DNA of 64,000 nt from Chelonoidis abingdonii (lineage: Eukaryota; Chordata; Testudines; Testudinidae), in NCBI RefSeq assembly GCF_003597395.2, contig NC_133776.1, forward strand, positions 34,042,155 through 34,106,154. Reading direction: 5' to 3'. The position numbers and the translations under genes were made by a program. Every line of letters starts with the position of its first letter. The stretch's first letter is position 1. The notes beneath the pieces were generated by a model. The model ran no database searches. It saw only the letters and a list, made by a program, of their open reading frames with translations, and had not been told where the DNA came from. Of the stretch, positions 35,687-45,250 are shown piece by piece.

Positions 35687-36117
35687 GAAAAACTAGTCTA
35701 GTTTATTGTAATGTTGCTTATTAGATTTAAAGTAGACACTTTTTTTCTCATTTGTTTCCTTCAAGTAGGAGTTTATTTTCTAAGGTTTTCTATACTTTAT
35801 GGATGTGACATTTACTGTGTACAGTAACTTCATTTTAATGCAGTTCCCCCATAACGCAGTATTTGGCATGGATCCCAAATTCTGCTTTCTAGTGAGGGTC
35901 CAGTGTATTTACACTGTAAAAAACAAAATAAATAGTATTTTTCAATTCACCTAATACAAGTACAGTAGTGCAATCTCTTTATCGTGAAAGTTGAACTTGC
36001 AGATGTAGAATTATGTACAAAAAAACCTGTATTCAAAAATAAAAAAAGTTAAAACTGTAGACCCTGAAAGTCCAATTGGTCCTACTTCTTGTTCAGCCAG
36101 TTGCTCAGACAAACAAA

Positions 36118-36573
36118 TTAGTTTACATTTGCAGAAGATACTGTTGTCTGCTGCTTGTTTACAATGTCACATGACAGTGAGAACAGGCATTTGCATGTCA
36201 CTGTTGTAGCCAGCGTCACAAGATATTTACATGCCAGATGTGCTAAAGATTCATATGTCCCTTGATGCTTCAGCCACCATTCCAGAGGACATATGTCCAT
36301 GCTGATGGTGGATTCTGCTTGATAACTAACAATCCAAAACAGTGTGGACCAGTGCATGTTCATTTTCATCATGAGAGTCAGATGGCACCAGCAGAAAGTT
36401 AGTCTTTTTTGGTGTTTTGGGTTCTGTAGTTTCTGCATCCGAGAGTTGTTCTTTAAGACTTCTGAAAGCATGCTCCACATCTCATCCCTCTCAGATTTTG
36501 GAAGGCACTTCAGAGTCTTAAATCTTGGGTCAAGTGCTATAGCAATCTTTAGAAATTGGTATCTTCTTTGCAT
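36118..36573 (-). pseudogene. hAT transposase C-terminal fragment
   Basis: The minus-strand frame carries ALDPRFKTLKCLPKSERDEM, then ISMDICPLEWWLKHQGTYES, LAHLACKYLVTLATTVTCKC and LFSLSCDIVN. The P-L-E-W-W and final S..CLFSLS-type pattern is the hAT C-terminal dimerisation domain, as found in ZBED-like proteins. Only the C-terminal portion remains; the BED finger and most of the catalytic core are absent, so it cannot encode an active transposase. A second, diverged, inverted copy of the last part occurs on the plus strand at about 36760-36960. Confidence 0.85.
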
Positions 36574-37988
36574 TTTATTAAATTTGCAGTGAAAGTGTTG
36601 TTTAAAAAAAAAATGTGCTGGGTCATCATCCGAGATTGTTATAACATGAATTATATGGCAGAATATGGATTAAACAGAGTAGGAGACATACAGTTCTCCC
36701 CAAGAAATTGTCACAAATTAATGCATTTTTTTTTTTTTTTTAAATGAGCGTTATCAGCATGGAAGCATGCACTCTGGAACAGTGGCTGAAGCGTGAAGAA
36801 GCATATGAATTTTTAGTGCATCTGGCATGTAAATATTGTGATGCCGGCTACAACAGTACCATGTAAATGCCTGTTCTCGCTTTCAGGTGATCTTGTAATT
36901 AAGAAGTGAGCAGCATTATCTCCCGAAAATATAAACAAACTCGTTTCCCTTACAAGTAGGACTGAGTGGACTTGTAGGCCTTAAAGTTTTATATATTGTT
37001 TTTGAGTGCAGTTATGTAACAAACTACATTTATAAGTTGCACTTCCATGATCAAGATTGCACTACAGTAATTGTATGAAGTGAATTGAAAAACATCTTAT
37101 TTTTATAGTGCAAATATTTGTAATAAAAATAATAAAGTGAGCACCATACACTTTGTATTCTGTTGTAATTGAAATCAATACATTTTCAACTGTAGAAACA
37201 TGCAAAAATATTAATTTAATTTCATCTGTATTTAACAGTGCAATTAATTGCAATTAATTTGAGTTAATCACGTGAGTTAACTGCAATTAATCGACGACAA
37301 CTCTACTTCCAACCCTTTCTTCTTCCCCCTTCCCACTTTTTCTCCTCTCTTTTGAACAGCACTGAGTCACTCTTCTTTCTTCTTCTCCGTGTTGCTATTT
37401 ACCATCCACCCAACTTTCTGTGAGCCTTCCTCTCTGATTTCAGCTGCTGCTCTCTTCTCTCCTCAATCTCCCATATTTGTCCTCTGTCAACTTCCATGTT
37501 TGTTGACATTATGGCTTGTGGCTTCATGTTTTCCTCTCCATCTTGTCTTTTAATTTTGAACCTACCTGCTTCAACTCTTCCACTCATCCAATCAGCCATT
37601 CCTTTGACTTTTTCACCAAACACTGTTCTTCCATTTTTCCTCCTTTTCCCCCCCAACCCCTCCAAGACCATCATCTACCTGGTCTTTACCATGCCTATCA
37701 GCCTCCCTCCCCTCCCTTCCCCTCCATGTCCTCGTATCTGGCCTTTCTGTGACTTGCCATCCATCAGTATTGATGACTTGTCTGCTCTTAACTCTTTCCT
37801 CCCTATCTTCTCTTCCATTTCTTCCACTGATAATGTGGTTGTTTCTCTCCATTCTTCATCCCTTTTTTTTTTTTTTTTTTTTTCTGTCTTCTCTCATTGC
37901 AAAGTCTACTCTGCCAACTTCTGGCCTAGGCTTACTCAATCCCTTTTTGTTAATTTCTGCCAGAGATCTCTGCAACACCTTGTGACCA

Positions 37989-38170
37989 TCAGCGAGAGGG
38001 ATAGCTCAGTGGTTTGAGCATTGGCCTGCTAAACCCAGGGTTGTGAGTTCAGCCCTTGAGGGGGCCATTTAGGGAACTGGGGTAAAACTCTGTCTGGGGA
38101 TTGGCCCTGCATTCAGCAGGGGGTTGGATTAGATCTCCTGAGGTCCCTTCCAACCCTGATAGTCTGATTC
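37989..38170 (+). mobile_element. Turtle tRNA-derived (Pol III) SINE
   Basis: Starts gagagggatagctcagtgg with a Pol III A box TAGCTCAGTGG (38002-38012) and a B-box region gagttcagccc (38045-38055). The body gagggggccatttagggaac and the tail gaggtcccttccaaccctga are diagnostic of the abundant turtle SINE. TGTGACCA occurs at 37981-37988 and again at 38171-38178, a possible target duplication. Confidence 0.9.
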
Positions 38171-38540
38171 TGTGACCAGGCTGACTTGCTCATCAAAGTC
38201 TATTCTCTCTTCCTTAATTTCTGCCAACATAATTGAATCCCACATCTGCAATTCTAGTTAACTTCTCACACCTTTGACTAATTCTTCAAACCACAGGAGT
38301 CTTCAGATTTCTTTCAAGAGAAAATGACGTTTCCTTCTTCCTCAACTCTTTCCTTTCTATCATAAGTGTAGAAGTCTCCTCTGCACTCTTCTTTTAACCA
38401 CTTGTGTCCTAGTGATCCTGGCCCATCTCCTGATCTTCCTCACACTCACTTTTGTCCTTTCCCAAACATTTCTCCTTAGCTTCTCACCTTCCTCTGGGTT
38501 TTCCTTCAATATACACATGGTCTAGTTGCTTCAATCTTTT

Positions 38541-38544
<4 letters not shown>

Positions 38545-38572
<28 letters not shown>
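38545..38572. repeat. Poly-A tract, 28 bases
   Basis: Uninterrupted A run within the LINE relic. It may be the tail of an unrecognised insertion, but no element is evident to its left. Confidence 0.9.
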
Positions 38573-38575
<3 letters not shown>

Positions 38576-39510
38576 CTCTGCTTGCCTCTCCAACTACGTC
38601 CCTTCTCCTTTTCATCTCTATACTCATTAACTGCACTGTTTGCATTGTTGTCTGCAGTTCCTCTTCTATCCGGCTTCCACCTCTTGCACTCAACTGCAAC
38701 TACTCTCTAAAATAACCTCTTACTAGTCAAAGCACAGTCAATTGCCTTCAGCCATTGACCATGCTTTTCTTAAAACTCTGTCCTCCACTTGCTTCCAGTA
38801 CTCTGGCCTCTCTAACTGCTCCTTCAGCATGTTGATAAGAAAATCCGCCATGTCCCCAGCTCTGTGGGAGGGTTCCATGGGATTCTGTTTCTCTCCCTCT
38901 ACACGTGTGTGGATAATCCCATCTGCAGACAAATTCAGTACAGTCTCTATGCTGAGAAATTGCAGATGTTCCTTTCTAATCCATACCCGTTTCCTTCTGT
39001 CCAAACTAAACAGTTTGCTTAGACATTCACAAGAGAAAACAATCACTTATGCTCAACCTGGTTAACACAGAGCTCTTAATCTTCCCTTCTCTTCTCCTCC
39101 CTCTTGCCCCCATGCCCTCCTTTCTCAATCATGGTCATAGCCATATTGCCTGTTGCTCGGACCAGTAACCTGGGTATCATTTTTGACTAGGACCTCTCTA
39201 CGGTGTCCCCCTTGGACATAAGTTGTGTAACAGGATCTAGTCAAACCTTGCAGATTTTTTCCACATAACACCTTCTAAGATATGGCTTTCCCTGTGCATT
39301 CACACAGCTAAAACTCACCTGGGTTCTCATTTTGCTTACTGCAACATCCCTTTTTCTCTGATATTGATAAAGGAATTCTTTTTCCACTCATCTATTGAGA
39401 ATGCTGCTTCATAAACCATTCTCCTAGCCTGTCATTTTGACCATGTCATTGATCTTTGCATCCCTATTTGCAACTGTTTGTGCTTCCTACTTTTGAAACT
39501 TTATGGTTTC

Positions 39511-40235
39511 TCTTTGCTTGATTGGGAAAAGGAGAGAAGTGTCTTTTGAAGTTGTTCCTTTTGTGGGTCTGGGATGGGAAAAGCCAATGGTGTCCTTCAG
39601 AAGGATGAGGCGTTATTTTCACTTTTTAGTAGGGGGTAATGGGTGAAAGGCACTGTTTTGTGTCAATATCAAAGTTGTGTGTAGGCAAGAAAATGTATCC
39701 ATCCACAAAAACTTCTTCTCATTCCAGAAGCAAATTACTTCAAGAAGTGTCAGACTTTCACAAGTGAGAGTGAAAAGTTACCACTTGGTAGTTTTAGGTT
39801 TGCCTTGTTTTATACACTGTTTTTCTCAAAAGAAGAAATCTGTCAATACAATTGATCTAACAGTTAACATTGAAGGTGTACTAGTATCCATGTAATGAGC
39901 AAATATAATGGGTAGATAAGGTTTTTAGAATATGTAATCTGTACATGCATTTTTCCTCACATTTTGAGATACAAGTGCTGTGAAATTTCTTTCCTAAACT
40001 ACTGCTCACTTTCATACTTCTAAATGTTTACTAGTAACATTTCTTGGTATTGTGTACAGGGGCAACCTCAACTGGTTGTTTGGCTTTTATTTAAAAAAAA
40101 AAAAAAATTCAGACAACTCTGAAGATGACTTTTCCCTCTATAATCACTTCTGCTTGCTTTATTGACTAAAATAGTGGCCTTTTTTGTTTTTTTTGTCATA
40201 CTATTTTCTCCTGTTGCTGCAGAGCCAGCACAGGT
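39511..40235. other. Unassigned intronic sequence
   Basis: No exon or nameable repeat; a short A tract lies near 40092-40106. Confidence 0.45.
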
Positions 40236-40510
40236 AAGAAAGAGGCCAGGTCTGTATTACAGACCTATATCCATATAGCTACATTGCTCAGGGGTGCAAA
40301 AAATCCACGCCTCAGGTGACTGTTATACCAACCTAACCCCTGTGTAGACAGCACTATCTCGATGAGAGAGCTTCTCCCATCGACATGGCTATATCACCTC
40401 ATCATGAGTTGGATTAACTACACTGAGGGGGAGAAACTTTCCTGTTGGCATTAGTAGTGTATTCACTAAAGTGTTACAGCTGTAGTGCTGTACGTGAAGA
40501 AGAGCCCTCA
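40236..40510. mobile_element. MITE with internal stem
   Basis: Begins ggccaggtctgtattacaga, contains agctacattgctcaggggtg and taacccctgtgtagacagca, then tgagagagcttctcccatcga, and ends gaagaagagccctc. The order matches an abundant turtle MITE of about 280 bp rich in self-complementary segments. No coding capacity. Confidence 0.7.
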
Positions 40511-41171
40511 GTTGAGAGTATAGTCTCTTTTTTTTCTAAGATGGACTAGAATAAACATTTGTTAATGTGCAGTCAGTTACATATATGCAGACCTGTTGCA
40601 CATAATAAAACTGCGCAAGTGTCAGGCATAATTTAACCTGCTGACGTTATTTGTGGTTGTTTGTTTGGAAGGGAACTTAAGGTTTAATTTGTAACAGGAT
40701 GTTTGTGGAGCATGCCAGTCTTTTATTTTTCCTGTATGCTGACTACTTTACATGGATTTGCATAGATATTGTTGAAGTAATACACTACAATACCATTTTA
40801 AGGGTTATTCAGTTTAAAAAATGGTTCTAAAATTAATAACTTTAGTTTTGTTCTAGTTAGTAAGGTTACAGTTGAAGGTCTTAAAGATTTGTCCAGTAAA
40901 GTAGACCTTGATGTCTTGAACACAACCATTTCTAGTGATCACATCAGTTAAACAAAGTACTGCAAAGCTAAACAATAAATAATGCAAGTCAAATTGACTG
41001 CGCCAAAATTGGAAGGTGAGGACTGCCTTGAAAGTCTAATTTTATAAATTAAATGGTGGATTCTAATAAACATGTGTTGTATCACATGAAACAACTAAAA
41101 TCAATCACAATTCAAGTATGAAACTGCGATGCTCAATACTATGAAGACAGTTAATGGTAGTGATAAGAATA

Positions 41172-41342
41172 TCAGGTGTTGGAAGGGACCGTCAGAGGTC
41201 ATGCTGAGTCTAAAAAAAACCGCCTGCTCAAAGCAGGACCAAGCTCCAGACAGATCTTGTCATAGATCCCTAAATGGCCCCCTGCAGGATTGAACTGTCA
41301 ATCCTGGGTTTAGTAGGCCAATGCTTAAACTACTGAACTTTT
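41172..41342 (-). mobile_element. Turtle tRNA-derived SINE
   Basis: Reverse copy of the SINE at 37989: tggaagggaccgtcagaggtca, gatccctaaatggccccctg, attgaactgtcaatcctggg and tagtaggccaatgcttaaac are the tail, body, B-box and A-box regions read backwards. An extra A run replaces part of the middle. Confidence 0.85.
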
Positions 41343-42954
41343 TTGCTGTTGTCATTTAGTTGGTATTTACTGAAGTTTGTAATTCTTTCCTTGAACCAAA
41401 ATGTTGAAGTTCAAAAAAAAAAAAAAAAGTAAAAAAGTAAGCCTTAAGCTGCAGAACTAATTTGGTATAGAGATATGTTACAGGGCTTTGATTATCCTGA
41501 ATTAGCATGTTTTTTTCGTCTGTTTTCCCATGACATTTCAGGCTTATTCTGATTTTAAAGATGCTTGTGTACTAAATCTGTACAACTTCTGTTTCTAAAA
41601 TGACTTTTTCGTGTTGATGCTAATAAGGTATTGTCTGCTTCAGCTAGCTTCTCAGGATCAGTTTTGCCCAGTATAAACTAGATTGAGTGGCTGGGAGTTT
41701 GAACTTCTGCCATTGTATTGACTGACTGGACATGGGCTCTCCTGTTTCTTTGACTATAGAACTAATTAACAATTTAAAAAAAAATCCTTATGATCTTGGA
41801 GTTTGAAATACTTCTATAACAATTCCAGCTGCAACAGATCAACTACTATGTTAAGCACAGTAACTGGGAATGGAAAGTCATGCCACTTGATATGAAATCC
41901 CCCTTTCTATGCTGGGCTGTCCATATGTTGATGTTCCCTGAAATATTCCCCCAAATGCTTCACTGGCAAAGAGAAACAATTTGTCATGCTTCCTATTTAG
42001 GAACCTTACTGGCTTATTTCCACCTGCTGGAGAAAAGAAACCATTTGTTGCTTAGTATGGCCTAAACTGAAATTGTTTAAAGGGACTAATCTTTCTCCCT
42101 TCTCTAAACTTGTAAAGAAGTAACTTTGAAGGAGGTGGCCTTCTGGTAAGCAATAGTCTTACTACCTACTTGACATCACAATGTGGTGGCCTGGTTGCTA
42201 ATCATGCTCTTGAGTCAACTTTGTTAACCGTGATAATTGGAGAGCTCTGTTGGCAGCTGCTAGTTTTCCAACTGACGCTAGCTCTGTTGGTCATACATGA
42301 GTGCTAAGTAGAAACTGCTTGTGTAGTCCAGCTGGGACTACCAGTGAGGCTTTAATCTGCTTGTGATTGTTGGGTTTGTCAGGCCCCCATGGACTCCAGA
42401 TCTTGTCCAGGAACAGTGCTGGTGAAATGTTATGGTTCTGCTATCTGGTGTCTGCCATCTCTGCATCCAGAACTTCGTGTTTACTTACTGTAACCTACTA
42501 ACCATTTTGCCTATTTTTAGACTTTTGGCATGTACACAAATATATAGGATCTCCATGATCTTCTCTGGCCTTTCATAAACAGAAACTACCTGACAGTTCT
42601 GCAACGAAGTAGTACTGTTCTCCTTTTCGCACTCCAACTGCAGGTAACCCTTGACAGAGACTAAGGGGAGGGTCACTGGTGAGATGTATAAAGCCAGCAT
42701 TCAGGCACAGTCACTCTTTTGAGGCTCATCTTTGCACAGCAGATCTCACCTGAGACACATTTTTGGCAGATACTCTTTTAGTCCACCTGAAGCATGCTAA
42801 ATCAGTAGTAGCAATGGTCCACTGGCTGCAAATACAGCTAATGCTTGGCATTTAGGCACAGATCAATGTGAGTTAGGCATCTAAATTCATCTGAGGATCT
42901 GGATCTTAGTGCTTTTACCAGGGAATGTCTGAACACTTCAGTGTAAGTACTAAA
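41343..42954. other. Unassigned intronic sequence
   Basis: Nothing recognised beyond a short A tract near 41414-41430. Confidence 0.45.
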
Positions 42955-43085
42955 ATCCATTCTACGGATGGGGAAACGGACAGATTGGACAAGTCAACGT
43001 CATGCGGTGATTGAGTGATAGCTACAGCAGAGCTCAGGTCTCCAGACTCTGTCGCATGCTCTAACTGCTAGAACACACCTGCCTA
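42955..43085 (-). mobile_element. MIR SINE, diverged
   Basis: acggatggggaaacggacaga, gacaagtcaacgtcatgcgg, agcagagctcaggtctccag and gctctaactgctagaacaca follow the reverse MIR consensus, including the B-box end. Confidence 0.65.
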
Positions 43086-43728
43086 TATCTTGGCACCTTT
43101 ACTGCCATCCTTCCTCTGGTATCTGGCCTCTTGAAATGTGATCCTCAGGCAATGGCTGTTCCAACTCCTGCACGGGGCAGGAAGGCAGTTTTGGGTGCCA
43201 GACTTCAAAAGGTGCATGGTGGGATGTGCTTGAAACTTTATGGACTGTTCTCTCAAGTTCAAGTCTGTTAAGGACCTTGTACGTGAAAGCAAAATCGCTA
43301 TGGACCAGTACTTTGGCATTATTCATGGCTTAAGCAGCAATTGGATACTCCTTCTGTATAAAGAAGGCAAGTCAGTGAAACCCTGACTAATACTTAGCTG
43401 CAAATAATGAGTACTTGAACACACACAACCATAACAGTTCACTTGATGCATGTGATGTCTCTAATTTCACATGTTAAATCAGTGCCCTGCTAATTAAAAT
43501 TCAATTTTGACAAAGTTTGTTCATGTCATAGTAGATACAGACAAGGAAGTTTAAGCTGTGCCTTGTAGATATCTAAATAAGGGAAGAGCACTTGCAGTAC
43601 TCCCTGTGTGGGGCTTGTTCTTGAAAAGATAAAGGAATTCAGTGGATGAGAAGGGTTGCAGATTTACTTGTGAATCTAACCACTTCTGAATAAGAGAAGT
43701 ACAGAAATCGCATGATGGAACTCTAGGA

Positions 43729-44395
43729 CAGTGTTTTTCCAAGTTCGGGTCACTATCCAGTGCTGAGTCATGGCATGTAAGGCACTGGGTTGCCTTGCTC
43801 AGTACCAAAGTACCCTAGCAGCTCTGGTCAGCACTGCCAACCGGGATGTTAAAAGGCCTGTTGGCGGTGCTGCCCAGCTAAGGCAGGCTAGTATCTACCT
43901 GTTTCACCGCCGCACTGTGTCCCGGAAGTGGCCAGCAGTGAGTCCAGCTTCTAGGCGGGGGGCCACAGGGCTCTGTGCGCTGCTGTCACCCCAAGCACCA
44001 GCTCTGCACTCCCAAGGGGAGCTGGAGGGGGGAGGGGCGGTGTCTGCGGGCAAGAGCTGTGCAGAGCCGCTTGTGTGCACCTCTGCCTAGGAGCTGGACC
44101 TGCTGCTGGACCCTTCCAGGGTGCAGCACGGTGTGCAGTGCCAGGAGAGGTGTCAAGCCTGCCTCTGCACCCTGGCTGTGCCACTGACTGGGAGCTGCCA
44201 GAGGTAAACCCATGCCCTAAGGCCCCCCAAATCTGGAACACCTTCCTGCATCTGAAACCCCTCCTTCATGGCCCCACCCCAGAGCTCTGATCCCCTCCCA
44301 CACCTTAAACCCCTCATCCCCAGTTCAAATGGGTCATGGGCATCAACAATTTTCTTCAAAACTGGGTCCCCAGAAAAAGTTGAAAACCACTCCTG
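43729..44395. mobile_element. Non-autonomous hAT-type transposon (about 670 bp)
   Basis: Left end CAGTGTTTTTCCAAGTTCGGGTCA; right end aaaaagttgaaaaccactcctg, whose complement begins CAGGAGTGGTTTTCAAC, the paired-end pattern of a common turtle hAT element. The GC-rich interior has only chance frames. A clean 8-bp duplication was not found. Confidence 0.6.
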
Positions 44396-44484
44396 TAAGA
44401 GAATCTGAATAGACTCCTGGGCTCCCAGGAGCAAGGATGTGGAGGACCCCTTCTTTTTATAATAAATCTCGGCACTGGTTTTTG

Positions 44485-44486
<2 letters not shown>

Positions 44487-44558
<72 letters not shown>

Positions 44559-44610
44559 GGGGGGGTGTGTGTGTGGTTTTTAAATAAATCTCTCTCTCTC
44601 TCTCTCTCTC
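44487..44610. repeat. Compound simple repeat: about 71 T, G run, (GT)n, (TC)n
   Basis: An uninterrupted T run of about 71 bases (44487-44557) is followed by nine G, a short GT repeat, and after ttttaaataaa a (TC)n run at about 44590-44610. Such length is unusual and is prone to sequencing or assembly error. Confidence 0.85.
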
Positions 44611-45127
44611 AGAAATATCTCATATGCTATGCTGGATAGCAAGTGGAGCCAGTCACAAAGCTGCACAAAATTCTAAGGCAAACTGGAAGTATTGTGGCAG
44701 GATTACAGTTAGTAACCTTAAACTATTTTTATATATATGTAAACTCCCAAAATAAAATCTCAGCAAACATTTGAACTTCAGTGGTAGTAAATATCAGTTG
44801 CAAGGTGGGAGTCTCTCTTTGAACTGATTTGGTTTAGGGATCCATGTACGGTGAGCAGCATGAGGGACAGAATGAGGTTAAACATTGTTTTACAATTGAG
44901 AGTAGGCAGAGGCTTGCAGGAAGAAGTAGCTACTATCCAGGCTTTCTAGGTAGAGTGGAGCTCCACTTATCTGGGTCTGAATTGCTTTGCATGCCATCTG
45001 CCTTCTCCTGTTGCATATCTTCTAAGCTATTTGGAATGGAATTCTTCCTCTGACATCCAGCCTTTTCAATTTGAGAGCCAAAATATTGATTTTTTTTTTT
45101 TAAATGTTTCCTACATAAAACATTTTC

Positions 45128-45250
45128 ATTGCTGTTTGTGGTGGGGTTGTAGCCGTGTTGGTTCCAGATATGCAAGAGTTGGGTGAGGTAGAATCTTTAT
45201 TCTTTTTCTTTATTGAATCAGTTTCTGTTGGTGAAAGACACAAGGCAAGA
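45128..45250 (-). mobile_element. Dispersed retroelement fragment
   Basis: gtagccgtgttggttccagata, gggtgaggtagaatctttattc and cagtttctgttggtgaaagac are the order of a well-known reptile repeat, probably the 3' tail of a retroelement read on the minus strand. The family is not certain; Penelope-type is one possibility. Confidence 0.5.

Larger units (their letters stand above)
33719..35905 (+). mobile_element. Tigger/pogo (Tc1-mariner) transposon nested in the hAT element
   Basis: Left end CACTGGATCCTCGCTAGAA; the complement of the right end is CACTGGACCCTCACTAGAA, matching at 17 of 19. Flanked by TA on both sides (33717-33718, 35906-35907), the target of this superfamily. The hAT sequence resumes directly after the right TA. 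The transposase is present but broken (34037-35686). Confidence 0.9.
33561..37305 (-). mobile_element. hAT transposon with long inverted arms, split by Tigger insertion
   Basis: Ends TAGGGTTGTCAAATGA and gtcgacgacaactcta-like (tcgacgacaactcta at 37291-37305) are inverted and carry ATTAATCG/CAATTAATC repeats. Target duplication CTTCCAAC is exact at 33553-33560 and 37306-37313. Beyond the ends, the two arms are inverted over several hundred bases: 35906-36330 mirrors much of 36745-37200 (for example gcaatctctttatcgtgaaag versus catgatcaagattgcac). A transposase remnant lies on the minus strand at 36118-36573. A 2187-bp Tigger element sits in the left arm. Confidence 0.85.
37314..39510 (+). mobile_element. 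L3/CR1-like LINE relic, interrupted by a SINE
   Basis: A pyrimidine-rich plus strand with broken frames resembling an L3-type ORF2: a region at 37496-37985 (ending just before the SINE), and near 39043-39200 a series with tatgctcaacctggttaaca and ccagtaacctgggtatcatt that fits the LNVxKTELL ... NLGVIFD stretch of the RT. The 173-codon frame at 37496-38017 is Ser/Pro/Phe-rich because of composition and is not a gene. Long T (37863-37883) and A (38545-38572) tracts interrupt it. The LINE family call is tentative. Confidence 0.45.

Noticed and set aside
36118..36573. Host ZBED-like gene
   Set aside because: Only the C-terminal hAT domain remains, inside an element with terminal repeats and a perfect 8-bp duplication.
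37496..38017. 173-codon Ser/Pro/Phe-rich frame as a gene
   Set aside because: Pyrimidine-rich composition and LINE-like context explain it; it runs through a T tract into the SINE.
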